Positions 26,105 to 34,899 of a stretch of 56,815 nucleotides of DNA are shown here, in pieces. The stretch comes from an uncultured Bacteroidales bacterium (GTDB taxonomy: Bacteria; Bacteroidota; Bacteroidia; Bacteroidales; UBA932), in NCBI GenBank assembly GCA_945948555.1, contig CAMFBM010000013.1, positions 1 through 56,815 on the forward strand, given 5' to 3'. The notes beneath the pieces are model-generated. The model saw nothing but the letters and a program-made list of their open reading frames with translations. It was not told where the DNA came from and made no database searches. The translations under genes were made by a program, and so were the position numbers. How positions within the stretch are numbered: the stretch's first letter is position 1; each line of letters starts with the position of its first letter.

Positions 26105-26147
26105 TTTGTTGTATATTTGCGCAACCGGACTGCAAATATACAACAAA
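26105..26147. promoter_or_regulatory. Face-to-face palindromic promoter for alr and the YugP-like gene
   Basis: A perfect 16-base inverted repeat (26105-26120 and 26132-26147) with an 11-base centre carries a -7 box TATATTTG in each arm: 26112-26119 for the plus strand and 26133-26140 for the minus strand. The two boxes point towards each other, so each start site falls between or within the opposite box, and two polymerases could not bind at once. Confidence 0.75.
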
Positions 26148-26174
26148 TAAACCCGACAAATAAATAAAATATAT

Positions 26175-26846
26175 ATGAATATCTGGATTCTATTCTTCAT
26201 TGTTATGATTCTGGGCGCAATCGTCCAGGCAACGCTCAACAGCAGATTCAACAAGTATTCAAAGATTCCGATTGGAAACGGTATGACCGGTGCCGAGGTC
26301 GCGATGAAAATGCTTCACGATCACGGGATTTACAATGTCAAGGTCATCCCGACAAGAGGAATGCTGACTGACCATTTCAATCCTCAGACAATGACTGTGG
26401 CTCTCAGTGAGGGAGTCTATTCAAGCCGTTCGGTTGCAGCTGCAGCTGTTGCCGCCCACGAATGCGGACACGCCGTGCAGCACGCGACAGGCTATGCCCC
26501 TCTGAAGTTTCGCTCGGCTCTTGTTCCCGTGGTGAATTTCGCTTCAAACATAGTTTCCATTGTCCTTCTCCTTGGAATCCTTCTGATGAATGCCTTCCCT
26601 GGACTGCTCTGGTTCGGAATCTGCCTTTTCGCTATGACGACATTGTTCAGTTTCGTCACCCTTCCTGTCGAGATCAATGCCAGCCGCAGGGCTGTGACCT
26701 GGCTTGAGACAGCCGGTATCACAGATGACACGACCCGTCCGATGGCGGTCGATGCACTCAAATGGGCTGCTTACACTTATGTTATCTCTGCAATCGGTTC
26801 GCTCATCACTCTTCTCTATTACATCGGGATTGCCCGTCGCGACTGA
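26175..26846 (+). CDS. YugP-type membrane zinc metallopeptidase
   Basis: The 223-residue membrane protein opens with a transmembrane helix (IWILFFIVMILGAIVQATL). The zinc motif HECGHAVQHA is near residue 96, followed by two membrane segments (NFASNIVSIVLLLGILLM and the LFAMTTLFSFVTLPVEI region) and a last helix at the C-terminus. VEINASRRA supplies the conserved Glu of the family. This is the neutral zinc metallopeptidase family of B. subtilis YugP, whose substrates are mostly unknown. It is divergent from alr and uses the plus arm of the palindromic promoter. Confidence 0.88.
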   Translation: MNIWILFFIVMILGAIVQATLNSRFNKYSKIPIGNGMTGAEVAMKMLHDHGIYNVKVIPTRGMLTDHFNPQTMTVALSEGVYSSRSVAAAAVAAHECGHAVQHATGYAPLKFRSALVPVVNFASNIVSIVLLLGILLMNAFPGLLWFGICLFAMTTLFSFVTLPVEINASRRAVTWLETAGITDDTTRPMAVDALKWAAYTYVISAIGSLITLLYYIGIARRD

Positions 26847-26916
26847 TAGGGAACGGTCGTTGAATAATGGATTATTCCATATTTTGTAAATATCTAAATA
26901 TTAAATATTTATACCT

Positions 26917-28353
26917 ATGAACAAAAGATATCTCTCCCTCTGCCTGATTCTGTTGTGCTGTGCACTGACAGCAGGTGCAAAGGTGGTTCTCCCGCCTGTA
27001 ATTTCAGACAATATGGTGCTTCAGCAGAATACCGACGCTGCCCTTTGGGGAAAGGCTGAACCTGGTAAAAAAGTAACCATAATCCCATCCTGGGCAAAGG
27101 CTAAGACTGTTGTAATTGCCGGAGAGGACGGCAGTTGGTCGGCCCGTGTCAGTACACCTGCGGCAGGTGGACCTTACGAAATCACCTTTGTGTCAGGAGA
27201 AAAGGTAACTCTGAAAAACATCCTCATCGGAGAGGTGTGGATTTGTTCAGGGCAGTCGAATATGGAAATGCCTGTAAAGGGTTTCAAAGGCCAGCCGGTT
27301 GACGGTTCTGAGGATTTGATTCTCGGGGCGAAGTCTTCCGTGCCTATCCGCACTTGCAACCTCAAGAGAGTCAAGGCTTTGACTCCGCAGGATGAATGTG
27401 CGTGCTCCTGGGGGGAGAACACTCCGGAGAATGTTGCCAACGCAAGCGCCACGGCATATTTCTTTGCAAAGAAACTCCACGAGGTACTTGACATTCCGGT
27501 CGGTGTAATCAATGTCTCCTGGGGAGGGACTCCGATTGAGGCCTGGATGAAGAAGGAATTGATTTCCGGTGAGTTCGGCAATGAGTTCGACCTCAGTTTC
27601 TATGACAAGGGGGAGTTCCGCGAGAAAAATCCACACAAGGCTCCCGGAGTGCTATACAATGGAATGCTCCATTCAGTCATTCCTTTCACAGCAAAGGGAT
27701 TCATCTGGTACCAGGGATGTGACAACCGCACCAGATTCGAGCAGTACAAGAGGCTTCAGCCTGCATTTGTGAAGATGCTTCGCGAGGACTGGGGAAATGA
27801 GGATATGCCATTCTATTTCACACAGATAGCTCCTTACCGTTACGATGATCCCGAAAGCCCTGTGGGCGGATATATGATGTGGGCACAGGCCCAGACCCTT
27901 GACTTGATCCCTCACAGCGGGATGGCCACTACCCACGATGTCGGTTCCTTTGCCTGCATACATCCTGCAGACAAGGAGTCTGTCGGTAACCGTCTTGCAT
28001 ATCAGGCACTGGTGAATGATTACGGGTTGAAGGGCGTTGATGCCTTCCCTCCGGTCTTCAGTGAAGCAGAGTTCAAGGACGGAAAGGCGACAGTATCTTT
28101 CACGAATCCGGGGGCTATGGGACTCAGCCCAATCAACGTGGAACTCGGAGGTTTCGAACTTGCCGGTGAGGACAAGGTGTTCCATCCTGCAAAGGCAAAG
28201 GTACTCGGCGACAGAATGAAAATCCAGGTGTGGAGCAGTGAAGTGCCTGAACCTGTGGCTGTCAGATATGGAATGAAGAACTGGTCCGTGGCCACTCTGT
28301 TCAATACCTTCGGCATTCCTGCCAGCCCGTTCCGTTCTGATGACTGGGAGTAG
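26917..28353 (+). CDS. Sialate O-acetylesterase (SGNH hydrolase)
   Basis: The 478-residue exported enzyme has a signal peptide (LCLILLCCALTAGAK). An N-terminal strand-rich domain follows. The SGNH nucleophile lies in CSGQSNMEMP near residue 107, with VSWGGTPIEAWM, IWYQGCDN and the catalytic Asp/His pair in IHPADKESVGNRLA near residue 350. It removes O-acetyl groups from sialic acids or similar decorated sugars in the periplasm, so that other enzymes can act. No sialidase or other glycosidase is nearby. The DMT transporter gene starts 13 bases later. Confidence 0.92.
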   Translation: MNKRYLSLCLILLCCALTAGAKVVLPPVISDNMVLQQNTDAALWGKAEPGKKVTIIPSWAKAKTVVIAGEDGSWSARVSTPAAGGPYEITFVSGEKVTLKNILIGEVWICSGQSNMEMPVKGFKGQPVDGSEDLILGAKSSVPIRTCNLKRVKALTPQDECACSWGENTPENVANASATAYFFAKKLHEVLDIPVGVINVSWGGTPIEAWMKKELISGEFGNEFDLSFYDKGEFREKNPHKAPGVLYNGMLHSVIPFTAKGFIWYQGCDNRTRFEQYKRLQPAFVKMLREDWGNEDMPFYFTQIAPYRYDDPESPVGGYMMWAQAQTLDLIPHSGMATTHDVGSFACIHPADKESVGNRLAYQALVNDYGLKGVDAFPPVFSEAEFKDGKATVSFTNPGAMGLSPINVELGGFELAGEDKVFHPAKAKVLGDRMKIQVWSSEVPEPVAVRYGMKNWSVATLFNTFGIPASPFRSDDWE

Positions 28354-28366
28354 GCTTAGAGGTTTT

Positions 28367-29335
28367 ATGGATTTACTACGGAATATTGACAATAGAGGCA
28401 AGGTGCTCGGGCACCTTGCCTGTTTTACTGCCTACGCCATCTTCGGCGTTAACATCATAGTCTGCAAGGATTTGACCACAAGCCATCTGATTTCTCCGAT
28501 GGCTCTTTTCCTGTTACGGTCATTCTTTGCGGGTGCAATCTTCTGGCTGATTTCTTTCTTCCTTCCGCAAGAGAAGGTTGAATCCAGGGACTATCCTAAA
28601 ATCTTTGCGGCATCCTTGTTGGGATTCTTTGTGACCCAGTTGACCTTCCTTGTGGCAATCCCGGATGTCACTCCGATGAACTGCTCCATCCTGAGCGCAT
28701 TGTCTCCGGTCTATACCATGTTCATCGCTGCCGTGGCAATAAAGGAGCCGATTACATTCAAGAAGGCCGGGGGAGTGCTCCTGAGTCTTTGCGGAGTCAT
28801 CTTCCTGATTCTCAACCGTGCATCGGCTGCCTCCGGAGTGGAACATAGCAGTACTTTTGGAATCTTCCTGATGATACTCAACGGACTGAGTTTCTCTCTC
28901 TACCTGGGCTTGTTCAAGCCTCTGATTTCGAAATATTCCGTCGTCACCTTCATGAAGTGGATCTTCCTTTTCTCAACCCTCGTGTCTCTTCCGCTTGCGG
29001 GGAAGGAGGTGGTCACTCTCCGCTGGAACACAATTCCGTCCGACTTCATTCTTGAACTCTCTTTCCTGATTGTCTTCGCGACATTCATCAGCTATTTCCT
29101 GATTCCTTTCGGGCAGAAACGCCTCAGACCGACCCTCGTGAGTATGTATAGCTATGCCCAGCCGATCATCGCCACTGTCATCAGTATCTGTCTCGGAATG
29201 GAAACCCTTTCCTGGCAGAAAATCCTTTCTGCTGTGATGGTCTTTGCAGGTGTTTTCATCGTGAGCCGCAGCCGCAGTGCTGCTGACCTCTCCTCCAGCA
29301 CAGGAGCGTCTGGAAAGCGCACTTCTTCCAATTAA
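28367..29335 (+). CDS. EamA/DMT-family transporter
   Basis: The 322-residue protein has ten hydrophobic segments in two EamA repeats of five. Each repeat ends with the usual motif, KEPITFKKAGGVLLSLCGV in the first and METLSWQKILSAVMVFAGVF in the second. Members export amino acids, nucleosides, drugs or other metabolites; the substrate is unknown. The last 20 residues are Ser-rich and cytoplasmic. ATG 28367 follows the esterase stop; an earlier in-frame ATG lies inside the esterase gene. The weak stem cccaat/attggg at 29349-29388 may help to end this transcript before the convergent SRP RNA. Confidence 0.85.
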   Translation: MDLLRNIDNRGKVLGHLACFTAYAIFGVNIIVCKDLTTSHLISPMALFLLRSFFAGAIFWLISFFLPQEKVESRDYPKIFAASLLGFFVTQLTFLVAIPDVTPMNCSILSALSPVYTMFIAAVAIKEPITFKKAGGVLLSLCGVIFLILNRASAASGVEHSSTFGIFLMILNGLSFSLYLGLFKPLISKYSVVTFMKWIFLFSTLVSLPLAGKEVVTLRWNTIPSDFILELSFLIVFATFISYFLIPFGQKRLRPTLVSMYSYAQPIIATVISICLGMETLSWQKILSAVMVFAGVFIVSRSRSAADLSSSTGASGKRTSSN

Positions 29336-29397
29336 GGTTGTGCTATTTCCCAATTATGAACTGGCGCAACTGAGTTGGTATGATTGGGAGGGAGAAT

Positions 29398-29502
29398 AAA
29401 AAAAAGGGTAAGCTTGATACATCGCACCGCTACGACCTCCTACCCTTGCTGCCTTCCGGCCCTGGGGGAATTCAGAGGGAGCTGGTCGTGTATGACTTAC
29501 CC
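29398..29502 (-). ncRNA. ffs: Signal recognition particle RNA (small bacterial type) with terminator
   Basis: On the minus strand, a 97-base RNA (29502 to 29406) starts GGGTAAGTCATACACGACC and ends CAAGCTTACCC, with the two ends paired. The tip carries the conserved SRP54-binding element CCAGGGCCGGAAGGCAGCAA, with its GGAA loop and the asymmetric AGCA side. A run of eight T (29405-29398) ends it. The RNA joins Ffh to guide membrane proteins to the translocon. Its promoter lies at 29507-29536. Confidence 0.95.
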
Positions 29503-29506
29503 GATG

Positions 29507-29536
29507 CAAAGATACTCAAAATTTCTTTGAGACAAA
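29507..29536 (-). promoter_or_regulatory. Promoter of SRP RNA
   Basis: On the minus strand, TTTG (29536-29533), an 18-base spacer and TATCTTTG (29514-29507) lie just upstream of the GGGTAAG 5' end of the SRP RNA. The gap from -7 box to RNA start is 4 bases, which fits a start at or near 29502. Confidence 0.85.
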
Positions 29537-29539
29537 AAT

Positions 29540-29555
29540 TTTTTGAAGATTCCTA
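29540..29555 (+). repeat. Recurring intergenic motif TTTTTGAAGATTCCTA (copy 2)
   Basis: Exact copy of the 16-base core. Here it overlaps the stop codon of cdd (the final TA is part of the minus-strand TAG) and ends just upstream of the SRP RNA promoter. Its orientation relative to transcription is opposite to that of the other copies. Confidence 0.65.
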
Positions 29556-30035
29556 GTCCCGGGCGAGGCTGTCGAAGATGAAGGGGAGGATGTCGTCGAT
29601 TCTGTCGAACTTCCAGATTTTCCGGGAACCGACCAGAAGCACTTCCATCGGCTGCCCGCTTTTTTTCTGATATTCCGCCATCACCTGACGGCAGGCTCCG
29701 CAAGGGGTGGCTGGAGTGGAGCAGAGCTCTCCGTTCTGCACGGCTGCAATTGCTATTGCCTTCATTGCGAGATCCGGATAGGTCGCGCTGGCGTGAAACA
29801 TTGCTGTCCTTTCTGCGCAAAGTCCTGAAGGATAGGCCATATTTTCCTGGTTGGACCCTTTGACAATCGTGCCGTCCGACAATCTCAAGGCTGCTCCCAC
29901 CTTGAAGCGGGAATATGGAGAATATGAATTTGCAGTTGCTTCTATTGCTGCTTCTGCCAACACCTTGTCTTCAGCTGACAGGTCATTGAGGCTGTTGAAT
30001 TCCGAATATTCTATGTTCAGACTTCTCCTTGTCAT
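29553..30035 (-). CDS. cdd: Cytidine deaminase
   Basis: The 160-residue enzyme deaminates cytidine and deoxycytidine to uridine forms in pyrimidine salvage. The zinc site is complete: CAERTA near residue 73 with the catalytic Glu, and PCGACRQ near residue 111. YSPYSRFKVGAAL is the substrate-binding signature. It is a homotetramer-type (short) enzyme slightly longer than usual (130-140) because of an N-terminal extension. It is divergent from mnmA across a 68-base gap holding two facing -7 boxes. Confidence 0.94.
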   Translation of the reverse strand: MTRRSLNIEYSEFNSLNDLSAEDKVLAEAAIEATANSYSPYSRFKVGAALRLSDGTIVKGSNQENMAYPSGLCAERTAMFHASATYPDLAMKAIAIAAVQNGELCSTPATPCGACRQVMAEYQKKSGQPMEVLLVGSRKIWKFDRIDDILPFIFDSLARD

Positions 30036-30081
30036 AGTGTAAATATTGCTTATATTTGTGGTCGCAAAGCCTACAAATATA
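30028..30081. promoter_or_regulatory. Face-to-face promoters for cdd and mnmA
   Basis: For mnmA (plus): CTTG at 30028-30031, a 19-base spacer and TATATTTG at 30051-30058. For cdd (minus): TATATTTG at 30081-30074. The arms tatatttgt (30051-30059) and acaaatata (30073-30081) are a perfect inverted repeat. As at 26105, the boxes point at each other, so the two transcripts overlap at their 5' ends. Confidence 0.7.
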
Positions 30082-30103
30082 ATAAATATTCTTTATTTTC
30101 AAA

Positions 30104-31519
30104 ATGAAAGTTTGCATAGGTCTGTCCGGAGGGGTTGATTCCAGCGTTGCCGCCCTGCTTCTCAAGCAGCAGGGTTATGATGTGTTTGCCCTGTTTATGC
30201 AGAATTGGCACGATGCCTCGACAACCCTTCACGGTGACTGCGAATGGGAGGAGGACAGGTTTGTCGCCGAGATGGTTGCAAGGCGAATAGGGATTCCTTT
30301 CTATTTCGTGGACTTGAGTAAGGAGTACCGGCAGAGGGTCGTGGACTATATGTTTGATGAGTATTCCAGGGGACGCACTCCCAATCCTGATGTGCTCTGC
30401 AATAGGGAAATCAAGTTCGACGCTTTCCTTAAATGCGCGGAAAGTCTTGGGGCAGAGATGGTTGCAACAGGGCATTACTGCCGCAAGGAACCTGTGCTTG
30501 ATGCGGATGGACGGCCTGTGTGCGGACCTGACGGTTCTCCGCTTTACAAACTTCTGGCTGGTTCTGACCCGAACAAGGACCAGAGCTACTTCCTCTGCCA
30601 GCTGTCGCAGGAGCAGCTCTCGAAGGCTCTGTTCCCGATTGGGGATTTGCTCAAGCCGCGTGTCCGTGAAATTGCAAGGGAGGCCGACCTCCAGTCTGCG
30701 GACAAAAAGGATTCCCAGGGAATCTGCTTTGTGGGCAAGGTCGATCTGCCGACCTTCCTCCAGCAGGTAATTACCCCGAGGGAGGGTGATGTAGTTGAGG
30801 TATATGATGCTTACTATCAGGACAATGCACATTACAGGGAAATATGCACAATTCTGGATTCCATCCTCAGGGATGATTCACCCCTGTCCCACGCAAAGAT
30901 GATTACCGACTACATCTCCGAGGACAAGGCCGCCGCACCTTCGTCAGGGCTTTGTCCATTCAGTCTTGAAAAGATGTCCGCCCTGACTGATGAGGAACTT
31001 TTCTGTCTGTCCGAACCGGTAACCTACGACATCAGTTTTCAGACTGAGACCTACCGCAGCGGAAAGAAGCACATCAAGAAGACGCGCTACAAGGAGAATC
31101 CTTACGGAAAGATTGTCGGCCGTCACGACGGAGCGCAGTTCTACACCATAGGCCAGCGCAAGGGACTGAACATCGGCGGGCACAAGGATTCCGTCTTCGT
31201 GATTTCCACGGACCAGCAGAAAAACATCATTTTTGTCGGTGAGGGACACACTCACAAGGGCCTTTCGCGCAGTTGTCTCAGGGTAGCCCCTTCAGAGATA
31301 CATTGGGTAAGGCCGGATTTGGAAATGCGGGCAGGGGACATACGACGTTATTCCGTCAGAATACGTTACCGGCAGCCTTTGCAAAAAGCCACTGTCCTTT
31401 GTCGGGACAATGGCTTGTTTGTGGTGTTTGATGAACCGCAGAGGGGGGTTACGGCGGGGCAGTTTGCGGCTTTGTATTGTAATGATGAACTCATCGCCTC
31501 TGGAGTAATTGAAGTCTGA
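30104..31519 (+). CDS. mnmA: tRNA-specific 2-thiouridylase MnmA with a large insertion
   Basis: The 471-residue enzyme adds sulfur to U34 of tRNA-Lys, Glu and Gln. The PP-loop motif is LSGGVDSSVAA at residues 7-17. The catalytic cysteines are Cys99 (PDVLCNREIKF) and Cys208 (DSQGICFVG), and YTIGQRKGL starts the central domain. The family is usually about 360-380 residues. About 95 extra residues lie between residues 225 and 333, before GKIVGRHDG, and include a Lys/Arg-rich stretch (SGKKHIKKTRYKE). The insertion is in frame and framed by normal domains. It is divergent from cdd; trpS converges on it. Confidence 0.93.
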   Translation: MKVCIGLSGGVDSSVAALLLKQQGYDVFALFMQNWHDASTTLHGDCEWEEDRFVAEMVARRIGIPFYFVDLSKEYRQRVVDYMFDEYSRGRTPNPDVLCNREIKFDAFLKCAESLGAEMVATGHYCRKEPVLDADGRPVCGPDGSPLYKLLAGSDPNKDQSYFLCQLSQEQLSKALFPIGDLLKPRVREIAREADLQSADKKDSQGICFVGKVDLPTFLQQVITPREGDVVEVYDAYYQDNAHYREICTILDSILRDDSPLSHAKMITDYISEDKAAAPSSGLCPFSLEKMSALTDEELFCLSEPVTYDISFQTETYRSGKKHIKKTRYKENPYGKIVGRHDGAQFYTIGQRKGLNIGGHKDSVFVISTDQQKNIIFVGEGHTHKGLSRSCLRVAPSEIHWVRPDLEMRAGDIRRYSVRIRYRQPLQKATVLCRDNGLFVVFDEPQRGVTAGQFAALYCNDELIASGVIEV

Positions 31520-31559
31520 AAGCACTGCGATTTCTGCGTTGCGGCTCTTGTCAAATTTC

Positions 31560-32727
<1,168 letters not shown>

Positions 32728-32756
32728 TTTCGAGAGTAATTTGGGAAGCAGGTTAT

Positions 32757-32772
32757 TTTTTGAAGATTCCTA
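32757..32772 (+). repeat. Recurring intergenic motif TTTTTGAAGATTCCTA (copy 3)
   Basis: Exact copy in the divergent gap between trpS and the PI-PLC lipoprotein gene, 25 bases before the -7 box of the latter. Its position upstream of a promoter suits a regulator-binding site. Confidence 0.7.
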
Positions 32773-32796
32773 TATTCCTAACGAAAAAATATTCAT

Positions 32797-32804
32797 TATT
32801 TTTG
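32797..32804 (+). promoter_or_regulatory. -7 box of the PI-PLC lipoprotein gene
   Basis: TATTTTTG matches TAnnTTTG and lies 19 bases before the ATG at 32824. No good -33 TTTG is found at the usual distance. Confidence 0.55.
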
Positions 32805-32823
32805 TCGCTCTTAAGTATATGGT

Positions 32824-34731
32824 ATGGGAGAGGTTTTGAAGACATTTTTTCTGCATCTTGCGGTTTTGACCACAGGAGTTGCATTATGCGGTTGTGTGAC
32901 AGAAGACAACCCTGTTACCGGAGGAAATGAGGAACCGGTGAAGGTCGAGGGCTCTGTCAGGTTTGAGTGCAGCATTGCTTCATCCAAGGCTGCTTTTGAT
33001 GGAGAGGATGCAGGGCAGATTCTCTGGCAGTCGGGTGACAGGGTGAAGATTTTCTGCGGGCAGGCCAGGAATGCAAAGGAGGCTTCGTATTCGGTCACTC
33101 CGGGGAGTACGGCGAAGGATGGCTTCCTGACTGCTTCAGGCAATGCATTGGAATGGAACGCGGATGGAGGGCAACACCGGTTTTTTGCGGTCTATCCTGA
33201 ATCCGCTGCAGTGATGGCAAAGGAGGGAGTGCTGACTGTACCGGTGAATCTTCTCCAGAAATGTACTGTGAAAAGTTCGGATGCTACGGGAAAGGATGTG
33301 GTCGCTGTCCCGGACAAGTCACAGGTGTATTTGGTCGCCACTGCTGACGAAACTCCTTCTGAAGAGGGAGTCAGTCTGGTTTTCAAACCTTTGATGACTA
33401 TGCTGGAAATCACGATACCCGGTCCGCAGGCGGGTGGAGTCTCAAGGGTCACTGGCCTGAGCATCGCCACCGAGATCACTTCAAAGTCAGCTGCCGCAGG
33501 AGACAAGTTCTATTACGATATTGCCGCTTCCGAACTCGTGGACCTTTCCAGATCATCGTACGGGGCTCCTCTGACAAGGTCCCAAACTGTTTTCATCGAC
33601 CTTGTTGACGAATCCGGAAATCTTACTTACGTGGATGTGGGAAGCGGGAGAACGTTGACTGTCACGGCTTTTCTGCCTCCGGTCTCACAGAATGCGGCGG
33701 CTTCAATCAAATCCAGGACGACCGTGCGTGTACACATGGCCTCTGATACCGAGGTGGTGCATCCCCTCAAGACCCACAATGATGGCGGTATGGATTGGAC
33801 CACAAGGATTCCGGCCTCGACACTTTACCCGGTTTGCCTCCCATCGCCGGTTTCCGGAGCCGGCTCCTTGGGCAACAATTGGATTACGTACTTGCCGGAT
33901 GACATTCCGGTCTGCCAGCTTTCCCTGCCCGGCACCCACGATGCCGCGACCGTAAATTGCTCCACCCGCGGGAAATGCCAGGTTTACACCATAGCGGAGC
34001 AACTCAAAAGGGGAGTGAGGGTGTTCGACCTCAGACCTGCGATGGACAATGAGTCCACTTTGGGAAACATATATCACGGCATACTCGACACCGGAGTCAC
34101 GATGTCCTCTGTTTTCTCTGACTTCGACAATTACCTGATTGCCAATCCGGGTGAGTTCGTCATTGTGCTGATGCGCTACGAATCCGACAGAAATTCCATC
34201 GATGTGTCCTTCTACAACAAGGCAATACGGTCGTTCCTGACCGGCAATTCCGCTTACCGGTCCCGCAAGGCAGCTTTCAGACCGGACCTCAGGGTGGGAG
34301 ACCTCAGAGGTAAGATTCTGATAATTTCCCGAAATGACCTGACTCCGGATTCTTCCATCGAGACAGCCTACACCGGGTGGAGTTCAGGCAATGTGGCGGG
34401 TGATGTAAGGAAGATTGTCGGGACAGGGGGGACTACGGACATATATGTGCAGGATATGTATTCACAGTCCTGTGACGGAAACTCCTCGGATGCGGATTTC
34501 CTGGCGAAGAAACGTCAGGTCGTCTGTGGAATGATGGACATTGCCTCCCGGCTTTCAACTGATCCTGCTTTCAGCAACAATTGGCTGGTGAATTACACTT
34601 CGGCGTATGTGGGGACAGGCATTTTCGGCATCCCGAATCAGGATTCCTACGCAAGGAACGCCGCGTCAACAAACACCGCTGCCTACAATTACCTGATTTC
34701 CAGGGAGGCTTCCCCAACGGGGATTGTGTGA
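32824..34731 (+). CDS. Fimbrillin-like/PI-PLC X-domain lipoprotein, C-terminus cut by a frameshift
   Basis: The 635-residue product has a lipoprotein signal (lipobox ALCGC). Residues about 40-320 look like a fimbrillin (Mfa)-like domain (ILWQSGDRVKIF, RFFAVYPES). About 345-635 is a phosphatidylinositol-specific phospholipase C X domain, with the catalytic histidines His372 (LPGTHDAAT) and His418 (IYHGIL), GVRVFDLRP, and GDLRGKILIISRND. It should cleave phosphoinositide or related lipids outside the cell, releasing diacylglycerol. The frame stops at TGA 34729-34731 inside TGTGTG, while the next frame continues with MDFAGAS. A two-base duplication would explain this, so the natural protein probably ends at 34835. 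Confidence 0.85.
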   Translation: MGEVLKTFFLHLAVLTTGVALCGCVTEDNPVTGGNEEPVKVEGSVRFECSIASSKAAFDGEDAGQILWQSGDRVKIFCGQARNAKEASYSVTPGSTAKDGFLTASGNALEWNADGGQHRFFAVYPESAAVMAKEGVLTVPVNLLQKCTVKSSDATGKDVVAVPDKSQVYLVATADETPSEEGVSLVFKPLMTMLEITIPGPQAGGVSRVTGLSIATEITSKSAAAGDKFYYDIAASELVDLSRSSYGAPLTRSQTVFIDLVDESGNLTYVDVGSGRTLTVTAFLPPVSQNAAASIKSRTTVRVHMASDTEVVHPLKTHNDGGMDWTTRIPASTLYPVCLPSPVSGAGSLGNNWITYLPDDIPVCQLSLPGTHDAATVNCSTRGKCQVYTIAEQLKRGVRVFDLRPAMDNESTLGNIYHGILDTGVTMSSVFSDFDNYLIANPGEFVIVLMRYESDRNSIDVSFYNKAIRSFLTGNSAYRSRKAAFRPDLRVGDLRGKILIISRNDLTPDSSIETAYTGWSSGNVAGDVRKIVGTGGTTDIYVQDMYSQSCDGNSSDADFLAKKRQVVCGMMDIASRLSTDPAFSNNWLVNYTSAYVGTGIFGIPNQDSYARNAASTNTAAYNYLISREASPTGIV

Positions 34732-34835
34732 TGGATTTTGCAGGAGCTTCCGTTTACAATGTCGGTGGTACTGATTTCAAGGTTTGCGGAGATTTGCTCG
34801 TCCAGAAAATCATTGACAACAATTACCGGTGGTAA
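34731..34835 (+). other. Out-of-frame C-terminal tail of the PI-PLC gene
   Basis: From ATG 34731 a 34-residue frame runs to TAA at 34835, reading MDFAGASVYN... and ending IIDNNYRW. This is what is expected after TGIV at the end of PI-PLC X-domain proteins, where a MDFAG-type strand follows. TGA and ATG overlap as TGATG, so reinitiation could make a separate peptide. A sequencing or assembly error is an equal possibility. Confidence 0.65.
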
Positions 34836-34855
34836 GCAGGGCCGGAAAATTGCAC

Positions 34856-34880
34856 AAAAAAAGCCCGGACAAAGCCGGGC
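34856..34880 (-). terminator. Terminator of the PTPS/QueD-like gene
   Basis: On the minus strand, the stem GCCCGG/CCGGGC (34880-34875 with 34868-34863) is followed by seven T (34862-34856). It lies 20 bases beyond the stop of the gene at 34900. The plus strand has no T tract after the stem. Confidence 0.85.
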
Positions 34881-34899
34881 CGATAACTGTTGGCGGATT

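Noticed and set aside
28926..28940. TTTCGAAA box similar to the glp boxes
   Set aside because: It lies inside the DMT transporter gene; coding copies also occur at about 18196, 46890 and 48744, so the 8-mer alone is not specific.
34581..34730. Plus-strand frame upstream of the MDFAGAS tail
   Set aside because: These codons are out of frame with the PI-PLC domain and look unlike protein; only the part after 34731 matches the family.
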